DNA of 64,000 bases from Petunia secreta (taxonomy: Eukaryota; Streptophyta; Magnoliopsida; Solanales; Solanaceae): NCBI GenBank assembly GCA_029990175.1, contig JARKIP010000023.1:19053501-19117500 (forward strand), given 5' to 3'. The notes under the pieces are model-generated. The model did no database searches. It was given only the letters and a program-made list of their open reading frames with translations, and had not been told where the DNA came from. Position numbers and translations under genes: made by a program. This document shows positions 44,094 through 56,866 of the stretch, piece after piece; positions within the stretch are counted from its first letter, which is position 1; each line of letters opens with the position of its first letter.

Positions 44094-45600
44094 AAACTCT
44101 CGTTCGTCCTCGAACGAGCCTAAGACTAAAGCAAGATTCACGCAGATTATAAAAGAACTTGCACGACCTTTATGAGCTACTCCACAGGAATTGTTTTCTG
44201 ATTACAGGATCAGAATTATAACACGCATATCGAACTCTTGGATAAAAACATAGCTGGATAATATCATAACGCCATTGCCTAACTTATTCTGACTAAACCG
44301 ATCCTTCCTCGATCACGAGAGGAGAATTCTACATTTTCGAAGCAAAGATATACGAAACTCTGGATGGACTAACATGATTCAGCCGAGAATCACCTTTTCG
44401 ATATACCTTTCGATATAGAACAGGTCGCTAAAATTAAGAATTAGCTCACGCTTGATGCAATAGGGGGAGCTTTTGAAGTACCTTGTCACTACACACTATA
44501 GAAGATTTGATGCAAGCTATATTATTTTTACGAACGCACTATACAACATCTCAGTTGATTTAGTATTACCATTCAGTATTTGGAGGAAGACTCCTCCACT
44601 TAAAGCACAAATTCATGCAGCCATTTGAATGGGAATAACCATCCTTGCACGGTCTACTGGACTAAAGAAGATTTGGCTAAAAGCTGAACGTAGGCAAACC
44701 TAAACTACCAACTACCCTTTCGAGTTGCCAAACAGCTGCAACTCTCAAGTTCACAACTCCATACCTTTGTCGTAAACACCACCGCCTGATGGATGGTACT
44801 TCTATATAAAAATTTCGGCAGAGTTTCCCCTGAAACTGGATGATCCGCAGAAACAGAACCAGCACTATACTATACATGGGAATGGATACCTGGATAAACT
44901 GATATCCAAAACAATAATATGCTTACCCGGTTACAATAACACGTACTCTGGCTCAACAGAGGGAACATCACAAGCGGCTACCAATCGCCCAAGCTCACTA
45001 GTGCCGGACGAAGAAGAAATGGAAATGGACCGAGGATAGAAATAATTAGATCTTTAGGAAGCTCATCTCCTTATTTATTTGGCTACCAGAGCTAGACTAC
45101 TTACGAGTCAGGCTACCCAAAGAATCGCAATTGAAGAAATAGACATTAAATGAGCTCTATGGAGCAACACCCATATCAATTTAACCTTCCAATAAGAAGG
45201 AAACTCTAGCAATTTACCAGAAACCCTTTTATAATTCAGATAAGCTCAGGGGATAACGTGACTTTACTAATATCTCGAACCAAGAGGAGACACGTAAATC
45301 AAATATTACTTACTAACCACTTTACGCCGGAAGAAACCATGACACTCTCTTATGGTGATGAACTAGAATCCCATCATCCAACCAATACGGAATTCCGAAA
45401 AGAGAGGTAGACTGACTTGACATTATAATAGAAGGTGGCACAATAGGATGCCAAGTAAACAATAGCGACACTCACTGTCAAATCTCTCATATTTAGACCA
45501 GATAAACTAGTAGGGTCATCATAAATTCCAGGAGTAAATCATATCAGAAACTCACCCCTCTACCGCAACCGATTCTTAATAGAAACGACATCCAAGGAAA
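44094..45600 (-). other. non-coding interior of the gag-only element
   Basis: No retroelement motif was found where pol genes would be expected. A block of about 105 bp (44800-44905, with AACTGGATGATCCGCAGAAA) is nearly the same as 25171-25274 in the chromovirus LTR. Confidence 0.6.
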
Positions 45601-47110
45601 CCATCGAAACATGATAAGACACACCATTTCCAGATCGATCGAAAGAATCAAATCTTACTCACATTTAAGAGAAGAAGAAATACTTGGGTCTACTACATCG
45701 GATGCCTCAGCAACCTGCCAGTAGTTCAGTGAACTGCCTCTGCGGCTGAGCTGAGCCGGTACCCTGATAATCACTTTTTGAAGAACCACTGCCAACACAC
45801 TCTCGACCTCTACTGGATGGTGGCATTTCTCTGATTGATTAAGATCTAAATGAAATTCCCTGCGACTGTGCAGGTACCTGATGACAAGAGAAAGGACGGC
45901 TGCTAACTTATCGGAATAAGGAAAAATCCTCAAAGAATAGCCAGACTCACGAAAATGATAACAGGAAAACTCCTCAAAGGATAATCAGACTCACGACAAT
46001 GATAACACATTTTCACTGACTATAGGAGCTGGACAGATTGTTGATAGCTACAAAGAGAAAGCTAAGTCTAATCTTGATGAACTACCCGCGCATTCTTAGA
46101 ATCGCGCTCTACAAGCTGAGATAACCTGGAAGGTGACCTCCCAAAATAGTCAGAACTCTTACCTCCAAATGAGGTACCATGTTTACCCACCAGGGCCGTG
46201 GGATCTCTTACTTTCCCGCTCTAACTTATGGTATGCCTCGAGCCTTCGGGCAATATTAACAACAACATCAAATAAAAGCCAGACCTCAATTTCCCGAGCC
46301 ATCTGGGATTTCAAGGAAAAATAAAGGTCATCAATAAATCTCTGAATCTCTCGAAAGGCTCATGAACTAGTTCTAATGCATATCCAGCCATTCTATAGAA
46401 TTCAATCTCATATTCTGAAACACCAACAGGCTAACCGCCAGGCTACCCTGTCCAATCCACTCAAACTGGAAACACTTTTCATCTCGCTCGCTACTCGAAA
46501 GGAACTTTTCCACGAATCTGAAAGAAAACCGAACCAAGTCAGCTAATAAGAGAGCGGTCCACCAATCCAGGGCTGGACCTTGAAACTGGAAAGCAGAATA
46601 ATCGACACCATACCGCTCGATATAACAAGAGCCTGAAGGATATGCTGACATCATTTTATATTAAAAAGAATCACGAGGTTTATCTGATGCATTGCTTAAG
46701 ATTATCGGAAGGTTCAACCGCGTAAAATAATGCAACCTCTTCAGACACTCGGACCGAGCCATTACTCAGGCTAACTAACCAGCCAGAATCACTAGAGGCA
46801 CAATATATGTTGTCTGAGGAACATAATTTACTGCAGCAATATTAAGAACCAGAAAAGAGCTCCCTGATATCGAACGTCTGCACATGCGGTACCCTGATAG
46901 GCTGCCCAACGAATAATAGGTTCTTACGGTATCTGCGTCGCCAAAATTCTTGTAAAAATATCGTAGAGAGCCAAGGGAACCACAAGGGCCTACTCCCTTG
47001 CCCATCGCGAGCTCGTACGCCTGGGATTTCGTAACTAGATCGTCAGCACGATAAAAAAACTCTCGGGGCTTCGTCAATGCTAACCCCAGGCCAGACTGCT
47101 TCATCTTGAA
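45600..47110 (-). pseudogene. degenerate gag of the gag-only element
   Basis: Minus-strand fragments read as retroelement gag only when frames are switched. They include FQGPALDWWTALLLADLVRF (46373-46654), the following SLAVSLLVFQNMRLNSIEWL, and a downstream Gln/Pro/Ser-rich region (about 45655-45933, VPAQLSRRGSSLNYW) like the tail that precedes a zinc knuckle in Ty3 gag. No zinc knuckle is seen. The frame at 46775-47104 lies at the N-terminal end and is unassigned. Gag would form the particle shell. This copy is broken by several shifts and stops. Confidence 0.55.
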
Positions 47111-47329
47111 CTCATACCATTTGCTGATTTATCGCACGAGGGTTTCACAATTACCACGAAGGAATTAACGAAAATACTTTTGGATCCTAGACTGACGCAC
47201 GATCAGAAAAGAAGGAAGTGAAACTTCCTAAATGCCATCATAGCCTCTCGTAGATAAGTACGGACGTCTACATACCCATCAGCGAGGCTCTACTAGACAC
47301 TGTCTTAGTCTGGATAGACTCTAAACTGG

Positions 47330-47341
47330 GCTCTGATACCA
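47330..47341 (-). promoter_or_regulatory. primer-binding site of the gag-only element
   Basis: The minus strand reads TGGTATCAGAGC (initiator-Met tRNA complement), two bases from the 5' LTR end. Confidence 0.9.
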
Positions 47342-47343
47342 AC

Positions 47344-50091
47344 TGACACGACCCAAAATCCGGTTAGGCCGTGCGGGCACCCGACATCCTTCCCTAGACC
47401 CGTCGGGCGAACCCTTACCAATTAAATTAGGCAAATAAATATAATTCAATTCATTAATAAGAACAAGACTTAAAAAAAACACTGACATACTGATACCTCT
47501 AAGTTGTACAAAAGAAATTATAGCTGACTACCCAACATACTAGGTTTAAGGTTGTCCAGACCAGACATCTAAGAGTACAAAAGAAGACAAATACCTCCTG
47601 AAGGGAGCAAACTGCAACTGAAATGATAACCAATAAACTGGTGGCCATCCGAAATAAAAGCTGGCTCACCCTGACAAATGAAGTCGTCTACGCTCCTTCA
47701 CAACGTGGCGAACTCAATCCTGGAGCGAACGTGCCGAAACGAAATAGATAGACAAGAAACAAACAACAAACAAGGGTGAGTCAAAATGACTCAATAAGTG
47801 GAGCAGACTAGCCACCTCAAAGAATAGGACAGGTAGCCAGGGAGAAGAAATAGATAAACCAAATTTCTCTTATTTAAATTATATAAGGCAGAGCCAGATA
47901 ACAACCGACCACATGTATGAAACCATAAACTCATCAACAACCAGGAACGTAAAATAACCAAAATATATAGGTATCCCGAACACATCAGCAATCAGAAATA
48001 CATCCTGTTGCGGCGTGCAACCCGATCCATATATTCATCCTGTTGCGGCGTGCAACCCAATCCATATATTTATACTGTAGCGGTGTGCAACCTGATCCGT
48101 ATATTTATACCGTTACGGCGTGCAACCCGATCCATATATTTATACTGTCGCGGCGTGAATCCCGATCCATATATTTATACCGTTGCGGCATGCAACCCGA
48201 TCCCCGCAATCCAGAATACGAGCCAGAAATATATAGGCAAACTGAGATATGTCCACGATATAGTATACATACCGCATACATAAAACACAACACAGTACAC
48301 ACAATAGTCAGTATGCGGTGCAATGAGATGGGATGAATGTTGTACGATGCAATGCATTCACATGTGCCAAATAGATGGAGCGGAATCCTCCTGCTCCGGG
48401 GGCGGAATCCTCCTACCCTCAATATGATGCAATGGAGCGGAATCCTCCTGCTCCGAGGGCGGAATCCTCCTACCCTCAATATGATGCAATGGAGCGGAAT
48501 CCTCCTGCTCCGAGGGCGGAATCCTCCTACCCTCAATATGATGCAATGGAGCGGAATCCTCCTGCTCCGAAGGCGGAATCCTCCTACCCTCAATATGATG
48601 CAATGGAGCGGAATCCTCCTGCTCCGAGGGCGGAATCCTCCTACCCTCAATATGATGCAATGGAGCGGAATCCTCCTGCTCCGAGGGCGGAATCCTCCTA
48701 CCCTCAATATGATGCAATGTGCATACGAATGCAACATGATGCAATAATAACTCATCACCAGCGCGGGACTCTCATCGACAGCTGGAAAGTATATACCAAC
48801 TCACAACCAAAGTACAATACTCAGATTCTCAATGCAATACCAATAACAGGACATAATATATAATATAGAATATAAATCCAAAGCTAAGGCGTAATGAGTA
48901 CGCCTATCGGCAGCTACACACGTAAGGAACACGTGGTAGAAAATCCACGAGGCCAAGTGCCTCCAAAGAAATGGATATAAACACTTACCTCTCTCAAAAG
49001 TTAGCATTGCGACCAACAACCGCGTTATTTTTTGAATTCATTGCCAAACGATCCCACTGTGATCAATAAGCAGAAAAATATATCACATTAGGCTAAAGGC
49101 TTCATTCCTCACATCTTAGGGCAATCCAGGTAGGAACCTGATACCCTATTCGCATACGCAATACGCAGGCCAAGCCTATATACAGGGTTTAAGGCCACCT
49201 AACCAAATCCCAAATAAATTATATTTATAAGTTGCCCATAACTCACTGAGCACGAATACATAATCAATTTCATTATCGGGGTCCATTTGACCCTTTAAAC
49301 TATCAATTTACGTCATTAGGGCGATGTCTAATATTCCTATTTTTACCGCAAAAATATATTTAAACACACGTAATAAACTCAAATACTATATTTGGATCAT
49401 TACCTGAATGTTTCAGGGTGAAAATTCTACTTTTCTCCGGTCCTTTTTCTTATTTTCTGATATTTTTTCCTCTGCTGCTTTTCCTTTTCTATTTCTGTCT
49501 TTGTGCTTCTCGTGATCTATCAATTAAGCTTTTTGCTTAATTGTCCACCGCCTAACTCATTTTTGTCTTTTTCTCTCACTCTTTTTTTTTTCTTTTATTT
49601 TTTTTTCCTTAACGAAAATTAAAACGGTACTCTACGATATTTGAAATAATCCCAACTTTTGCATACGAGTTATACAAAATATATGTAACATACTCGCAAA
49701 GGCGGAATCTCAAATTGGATTCCCGAAACTCAAGATGCGAATTTAAATAGAAAAAGTCAAATTATTTAACGTTCGGCATTTTAGCGGAAACTAGTCGAAC
49801 AACATCGAAATTCACTTTCAAAAGTTTACAAAAATCACAAATAATCATACGAACCTAACGGCGCTTTCGGATTTCGAATCGGAGCTCATTCGGCAAAAAA
49901 CCGAGCTCGAAAATCTCTTTTTGATATTTATCGCCAATAAAAACTGAAGCCTTATTCCGATGCCTATCAAACGAGGTCTGATTCAGCTCAAATTTTACAG
50001 ACAGGTCCTAATGGATATTACGAGTATTTTAAAATTACCGGCATGCCAATCGGAGTCCTAACTTCCGAAACGACTGACCGAGGTCGTTTCA
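47344..50091 (-). repeat. 5' LTR of the gag-only element
   Basis: 2748 bp, nearly identical to 41324-44080, starting TGACACGACCCAAAATCC and ending GAGGTCGTTTCA. It carries the same 35-bp (48005-48210) and 57-bp (48375-48720) tandem arrays, with unit order and even unit-specific variants preserved (the fourth 57-bp unit has CTCCGAAGGC in both). Confidence 0.92.
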
Positions 50092-50096
50092 AATAG

Positions 50097-52024
50097 TGTC
50101 ATATACCAGCATGAAAGCACTAAACAAGGAGAAGAAGATAATTCTTATTGATATCGGATGAACTGTGTTCACATTGACTAACTTGGAGAGCTCAGAATAG
50201 CAATTTCAGCAAAATTAGAGTAATGAAAAATTAATTTTGTCTTTATAAGGGGGAATAGGTGTTTTTATCGTGACCTTGATCCTAATAACTCCAACATTTA
50301 CGTCCTTTTGTTGCGCATATGATGGGCGTAACAGCCAGAATGTGATAATGGGAGAGTAAATGCTCGTCACGGCAAATTCGATTTTCATCGACTAAGAGCC
50401 TACAAAATTTGATCTTGTAACACTAATTTTGTTCTCTATCATTGACCTCCAGCTGGCTTATTGTTGGAATGTGGGAAAGTTCCACATCGGTAGTAGAAAG
50501 AGGAAAAATACCCTATATAAGTTTTTGACAATTCTCCACCTTTGAACTAGCTTTTGGGGTGTGAGTTAGGTCCAAGCTTATGTGGGTGCCCGTGTAATGG
50601 GTGTCCGAGTTTGTTGTGCTCGAGTGTATGCGCGCCCGGTGTCCGATTTTAACACTTATTAAAAAACTTATGATCAAGTTTAATTGTGTAATTATACGCA
50701 CTAATATGGTTAGTGCGATGTGTCCATTATATTGAAAGATTCATGTAACAAAAAGGACAATAGAAAATTGGAATGTCCGATTGTTTTATGGTGTACGTGA
50801 AGAGTCCTAGAGAACATCAAATTTGAAAGAGATGTGAACTTTTGACCAAGGAATCAAGTTGAAGAAGCACGTGAACACCGTGAGTTGCTTTGAACCCTTC
50901 AAAGCTTCCACTGTTCAACAGGCTTTTTGCAAATATCTTTCCCTCAATTTGCACAAATTTGATTAATCTGGATTTGTATTAGCGAAGCTTACTAACCAAT
51001 AAAACTTTCCCTACCAAAAATATTTTTGATTTATAGATTTGATATTCAGACCTCTAGTTCAGAGATAACTAAATCGCAACTATCTTGCTGCACATTTTGA
51101 TGGTTACTTGATCAATATCTTTCCCTAATCGCTCTTGATCGTTACTATGTTCTAGTTTCGCAATAGTCAACTTAACCTTTTTTTTCTTGGGATAAGGTGC
51201 AATTAATATAGTACTTTGGTCGAACACTATCCAAGACATGTTGATCGACCAACATGCAATGGAGGTGAGTCTAACGTACCACATCACCTTATGGATCGAT
51301 ATCGTGCCTCTTTTTGAGAGATTTGGTTTCGTGATTGATCATTTATAATTGGATTTTAGTGGTATAATTTTTTCAAAAGAAATTATTGAAAAGATAAGGT
51401 AAGGTATAAAAATATCTATAGTGAGTTGGAACTTATTAACTAACCAACTTCCTCATTACATAAACAACACATTTGTAGAGTCATGGTTATAATTGAATCA
51501 TCGCACATCAATCAACTTTCAAACGCATAGTCACTTACCTTCTTAATATTCATTACCATTTTCTAGCGTTTTACTCACTTATTAACCACATCTATTTACA
51601 ACATTCTTAGCTTCTCAATTATCTAATGTTTGATACTTGATAGTCTATTTTTTTCGGTTGTGTGGCAATTTTTTTTTTAAATTCGTATAAAAATAATAAT
51701 ACTGTAACTTTTTTAATTTATAAACTTTTTACTTAAACATCTTATGTTTTATCCTTCATGGGAAGTATTTACAGTTAATTTATGATCATAAATTTATGGG
51801 AAGTACGAGTACTAAATATTTGTGGTTCTTACTTCTTTGGGATAACAATGACGTAGGATTTCCGTACCAATTGGACCGGCAACGACGCCGACAATCCAGC
51901 TCTTAAGATCGGATGGCCCAAAATAAAAGACAGAAAAAGGAGCCGACACCATTCTATTGGTTAGTTAATCAGGCAGTAGTACCATCTGTTGGCTGCTCCA
52001 AAAAATAAACATCTTCGGCCCACT
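50097..52024. other. intergenic, with an LTR/TRIM-like fragment at about 50463-50660
   Basis: At 50463 the sequence TGTTGGAATGTGGGAAAGTT is followed by CCACATCGG, a TATATAAG box at about 50514, and AGCTTTTGGGGTGTGAGTTA with GGTCCAAG. This combination recurs widely in plant genomes in small LTR-type repeats, but I cannot define its ends. No gene was recognised in the rest. The frames at 50513-50701 and 51069-51287 look like chance. Confidence 0.4.
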
Positions 52025-52275
52025 AATTTAAACTATCACTTTTTTTTGGGTTAGTTTTATATTTAAACTATGAGTTGGTTACGTTATCCTCTTGAACTAT
52101 TAATTTTTATATTCATAATTGTATGAATGCTCTACAAAGAGAGTGAAGTCATTCTTCATGCCACTTCACACTGCAGGAGATTTTGAATATGAAAATTAAT
52201 AATTCAGGGGTAATGTAACCAACACATAGTTTAAGTATGAAATTAACAAAAAAAAATGATAGTTTAAGAGGTTTT
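52025..52275. mobile_element. foldback MITE with about 100-bp inverted repeats
   Basis: The left arm TTTAAACTATCACTTTTTTT, then AAACTATGAGTTGGTTACGT and GAACTATTAATTTTTATATT, is mirrored by the right arm (reverse: CTTAAACTATCATTTTTTTT, AAACTATGTGTTGGTTACAT, GAATTATTAATTTTCATATT). Only about 50 bp separate the arms. There is no ORF. Each arm itself contains two TTAAACTAT motifs. Confidence 0.85.
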
Positions 52276-54460
52276 GACCATTATCTCTTAAATGTACCAT
52301 GAAAAACTTCATTTTGATTGTTGGTTTCAAATATGATCAAATATTTTTTTTAATTGGGTTTATCGGAAATAGTCTCTCTATCTCGATAGGATAACGTCTG
52401 AATATCTCACTTTTCTTGCACCATTAATATAATATCATTAAGTATATTATTGTTGTAAGTTTCATTACTAGAAAATAGTGCTTAGAATTTGAAAATTCTA
52501 ATTAATAATAATGAAATATTTTCCATTCTACCACGAACTTTAGCGTTGTAATAGCATCTTTCGTACGCACAAACAGTAAAGAGGAAGTTTGGCCACGTTT
52601 TTAAGAGTTTATATACTACGTGGAAGCCACACGCAGAACACGTTACTTTCACTACTTAGTAAAGCATTTATTTTTATTGATAGGTGCGGAGAATCAAATG
52701 CAATCACGCGCGTCATGACAACACATGCAACCAGTTCACGTTACTACCACGTGCTGATCACGAGACTTTCGTTTTATTGCTAGAATTGTTAACTGATAAT
52801 ACCATACTAATCCCTCCATCAGGAAAGAATGTATACAACTAACCATAGTAATTAATTATGGTAAAGCAATTTAATGAAAGAAGAATGTATATTAATTAAT
52901 TATGATTGAGTGATAATAGTATATTTGTAAACAAACAGTACAGTGTGCATTGATTGGTTGTGTGTATACACTTGGTGTGAGTAAGTATTTTGCTCCCTCC
53001 ATTCTCCAGACGATATTTTAATTTGACTTGGATCAGAGTTTAAGAAATAAATGAATATTTTTAAAATTTGTGGTCTAAAATAAGTTATAGATATATATAT
53101 GGTCATAAAACATCTCATTAAAGATAAAGTAGTAGTTTCAGCTCAAAATTACTTCTAAATTTAGAATTGTGCTGTTATTTTTGAACGGATCAATAAAAAA
53201 TTAATGTCATGCTTTGTTTAAAAAAGGGATTGGTGGGATAGTTAAAACCCTCTCTTATCAAGAGTTTAAAATTGGTGCTACGAAGATATAGAACTTTTTG
53301 GTGTGCAGTTGTAGTTGGCGCACCATGAGCTTCCCGTGAATGGATTCAAATTCGTGTAACCAGAACATCGGATTTATAAAACCAAAAATACAATCCAAAA
53401 GGCTATACTTATTTTAATTTTAATTAAGAGATGGAAAATTGTCAAAAACTAGTACATAGAGATTATTAAATCAGTTACGACTGGTGGGATGTGTTAAGCG
53501 TGTATGTTTCATTATGAAAATGACAAGCAAGGTGAATCAAGCTTCTCCTCTTTACAATTTTAGAAAATGTATGTAACATATTTATACCCAAAGTAAAGTA
53601 CTCTTTAAGAAAAGAATAAACAACATATGCATATGTAGCTAAATCTAAAAATCGCATGATTGCCTAAGTATTTCTATTTCAAAGGAACTTATTGAAAACT
53701 CTTACAACGAATTATTCTTGTGTGAATAATTAAAGAGCTATTATTACCAAGATATTTTGATGATGGTGAATTAAACAACGATGAATTAATTGAAGGACTA
53801 CTATACAAATTATCTTTAACATGAAGTAGATTTGACTTATCAAAGTAAAGACTAGAAATCAAAATAAAATTCAAAAGAAAAGACGGAAAAAATGAGGAAC
53901 TCGACCAAAATCCAAGAATACAAAAATATTAATATATTATGTAACTTTAAGAATTTTAAATAAACATACACATAATTTTATATGTAAGTATAACTTTTGA
54001 GTTGGTATTTCTTTAATCGGTTTGGTTCTGTTATTCTGATTAATTTTGTTATTGAAACCAAAACCAAAACTAACCAAACCAAACCAAATTTTATTGAGTT
54101 TTTCAAAATAAACGAAAGCCAAATCAAACATAAAAAATATGGTTGTGCTTGCTAGCTCTTTCAACATCTGCTTTTCGTCGAGAATGTGAAACTCTGCACC
54201 CTCACGAATCGTATTGTCCACTCTTTTCATTGATTGTATCGTAATTTCTATGGCGGTTTTGTCGGCGAACGAGTCTTGGGCTGGATTGACTAACCTAACC
54301 CACCCCAGCGGGGAGGATGGCACCATTGGCAAAGACCGTCTGGAGAAAACTCCGCAGGCGCGAAGTGTTGTAGGCCTGCACTGGAGGACTCGATTGCAGC
54401 ATTAAATAAGAAGTTGGAGGAAATGAAGGCCCATCCACTTCGTCATCTCGCTTCCGTTTC
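52276..54460. other. intergenic with MITE remnants and one unassigned ORF
   Basis: At about 52995-53150 CTCCCTCCATTCTCCAGACG and TTGTGGTCTAAAATAAG resemble the interior and left end of the Stowaway element at 10.5 kb, but no right end was found, so this is probably a remnant. At 54015-54110 GGTTTGGTT and AACCAAACC stretches form an inverted repeat. The minus-strand frame of 131 codons at 53937-54332 (MPMVPSSPLGWVRLVNPAQD, then EFHILDEKQMLKELAS) has a protein-like first half and a repeat-derived second half. I recognise no family. Confidence 0.4.
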
Positions 54461-54937
54461 TGCCTAAAATCGGTCGTCTAGGTTAAATAGTTAATTTAGA
54501 ATGAGGTCACAAGCAATACAGTAAATACGATGGAAACGTAAGTAAATAAAAGAGAGAAATAATGAGCAAGAAAAGTAAAGTAGTCTTATTCCTTGAGAAT
54601 AGCCGGATTATGTAGTGAATCGCTCTATTGTACAATACAATGTAAGGAGGGGTATTTATAGTAGTGGATACCATGTCCTAATTAAGGTAAAATACAAAGA
54701 CTAATAAGGCTATGAGCCTATAACTCAAGGTGGTGGAATATACGATACTCTAACTAGGAGACCGTAACCCTAAGGCGGCAGGATGTATGCCCTTCATCAT
54801 ACGCCTGTACCGCCTAAACGGTCGTAAATCGTAGAACAGGTGTGTAACATTTGTGCTCGGTGACTTATATGATAAGTCTAGTCTCCCTAGTTGGACTTGT
54901 ATCCCCGTAATGTAGGTGACGTATTTTTGCCCACACA
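54461..54937 (-). repeat. Tat 3' LTR
   Basis: On the plus strand it runs TGCCTAAAATCGG...TGCCCACACA. TATAAATA lies on the minus strand at 54653-54660. It clearly differs from its partner at many positions, so the insertion is old. Confidence 0.9.
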
Positions 54938-54954
54938 GTCAGTCTCCCCACTTG
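54938..54954 (-). promoter_or_regulatory. Tat polypurine tract
   Basis: The minus strand reads AAGTGGGGAGACTGAC just before the LTR start TGTGTGGGC. It marks the 3' end of the internal region. Confidence 0.8.
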
Positions 54955-55220
54955 CTAAATGTTGATGCAAGTAGTCAGGAAGTGAAAGCGGCGTGCAAGA
55001 CAGATGTGAAAAGATATCTCACTGATTCCTTGAAACTCGCAGTCCTTTTGACCAAGAATGATGCTGATTCCTTCGAGAATTCCGCGTGCTTTCATGTGAT
55101 TGATTGATATCGATTCCATGCACCTTTCTAAGAACTGCCATTAACTGCTCCGAATCATTTCATATATCCAGCAATAATGACGCTTGTTCGTATCATGTAT
55201 TACCCTTATCCCTTTTCTGA

Positions 55221-55230
55221 TATAAATAGG
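55221..55230 (+). promoter_or_regulatory. antisense TATA box in the Tat 3' region
   Basis: TATAAATAGG on the plus strand, opposite to the element's coding direction. It is followed by an A/C-rich, leader-like stretch (ATCACAAACTCCTCATTAG) and then by the open frame at 55610-55863. Promoter function is inferred from motif and position. Confidence 0.5.
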
Positions 55231-55609
55231 GACTTCGTGACAGTAGAAAAATCACAAACTCCTCATTAGAAAACACTTCACTTCTTCAACAATTTTTATG
55301 ATAGTGAGAAACTTCTCTTTCTTCAAAAATGTTTGTCTTCAATCCTGGTTTGATATTCTCATAGAGTCTTCTTCGTTCTGAATGGATGATGCATGAGGAA
55401 GCTATAGGGGAAACTCATATGTAGTTACCTTCTGTTCTTTCTTCATCCTCAAAGGAACGAATGAAGTCCCCCGAGTCATGAAATTTGACCGGGATTCTAA
55501 CGATGATGTTATTCGAAATGTTCTCGTTGTGGTCGACACATTGATTTCGGCATGTCCATCTTCATGCATAGTGATTGCTGTGATATTATTCTTGTTATGT
55601 GGCGCGTGA

Positions 55610-55863
55610 AAACAGAGGAGTGTCAACCCATTCGGGCTTCTTCTAGTCGTTTATCTTTTACTTGCATGGGAATATATCCCAGAAGCAACTTTATTTGAAC
55701 TAGGAGTGCGTCCCTGGGATATCCTCTCCTTCTTCGAGCTATGCCATGTTCCTCGATTTTGGGGTTTGCATAAGCTTCCAATAGTTTGGGGAAGAGAAAG
55801 TATAAGGCGTTTCCGAGATTCACAAGGGTTTCTTATTGGAGTCTCACCAAGTGAATCCAAGTG
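55610..55863 (+). CDS. antisense ORF fragment in the Tat 3' region
   Basis: The plus strand is open for about 84 codons with protein-like composition: NPFGLLLVVYLLLAWEYIPE, then ATLFELGVRPWDILSFFELC, HVPRFWGLHKLPIVWGRESI and RRFRDSQGFLIG, ending in a stop at 55863. It has no in-frame ATG near its beginning and follows a TGA at 55607, so it is a fragment or an exon. Tat-lineage elements such as Grande are known to carry an extra ORF, antisense to pol, between integrase and the 3' LTR. Position and strand fit this, and FELGVRPWDILSFFEL recalls the putative gypsy-type transposon domain of such ORFs. The upstream TATA box supports a separate transcript. Homology has not been tested. Confidence 0.4.
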
Positions 55864-56866
55864 AAGTCTTTGGTGCCCGTTCTACTGCCTCGGCCTTTCT
55901 ACTGAGGGATTCCTCAGTTGGGCTGATTTTCCTAATTCCCGTGGTGCAGCGTCACAAAGATGTTGCTGCTGGGGGTGTCAACTTGGGAATTTTGCCTTCT
56001 TGTTGCCAAGAGAGACTTCAATGCAAGAGCTACAATCTAGACGAAGAGTCTCTGGCCGTTCAAATTCGAAGGAACTTGTGACTTTAGTTTTCCCTTTCCT
56101 TTTTGTTCTACAATGTTATGAACAAATGTTGCATTCAAGAAGAACTAATTGAATATTATGAGCCTACGGGCTGTTTGTTATTAATGAAATGGTCGTTCAT
56201 CCATAGTTTTATACGTACTTGTGTAATTACATGTGATGTAATGTGTAATCAAGCAGTATGTTTTCTATGCCTTTCCAGGCTAATGCATCTAAAGATTAGA
56301 TGGCTTCCAATTATCCTGAATGTTCTGATGTTTAGAACATTTATCAGTGAGCTTGCTCGGGCAATTACGTCTGTTATGCGCCAATGTTGGCAGCTTAGGT
56401 TGCATCTGTAGAAGATGGCTTTTTGCGCCCACAATGGGGCGACTTTAGCCCGTGTTATAACGGGCATTTTTGCGTCTGACTTCAAATATCTCTCCGTAGT
56501 TACTAGAGAATTTAAGACTTTCTGGCACTATGCGAACGAGCGTCTACATTGGCATGTTGAATTAACGAGTTCAATATACGAGTAATGACTGATGGCTGAT
56601 TTAGACGTGATCTAGCTTTAAGCGAGTAGTGTACCCTACTTTTTGTAGCGAAAAGTGAGTGTATTACATCAACTTAGATCTGGTCGGGGCTATGAATAGT
56701 TGGATCATAGATGGATCTGAATAAACAAGTAAAACTGACTAAAAATAGTAGTTTTATTGATGAATAGGCGCGAAGCCTTGTAAACATGTCTCGAGCCATG
56801 TGACGTTCCATTTATTTGGAATCACTATTCCTTCTATGTCTTCAAGAACATACGCACATTTTCCAG
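55864..56866. other. Tat 3' region, rest
   Basis: Sequence between the antisense ORF and integrase. Plus-strand frames at 55836-56081 (MESHQVNPSEVFGARSTASA) and 56103-56411 may be frame-shifted continuations of the antisense ORF. I recognise no domain in them. Confidence 0.35.

Larger units (their letters stand above)
41324..50091 (-). mobile_element. complete non-autonomous Ty3-like LTR element (gag-only)
   Basis: Two near-identical LTRs (41324-44080 and 47344-50091) flank a 3263-bp interior. The 5-bp duplication AATAG lies at 41319-41323 and 50092-50096, so the insertion is intact at both ends. The primer-binding site next to the right LTR and the polypurine tract next to the left LTR show minus-strand orientation. 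The interior holds only a degenerate gag. I found no protease, reverse transcriptase, RNase H or integrase motif. LTR similarity this high with a decayed interior suggests a recent insertion by a family mobilised in trans. Confidence 0.88.

Noticed and set aside
50463..50660. Complete TRIM or small LTR retrotransposon
   Set aside because: Only one LTR-like segment with a TATA box is visible. No second copy, primer-binding site or target duplication could be found nearby.
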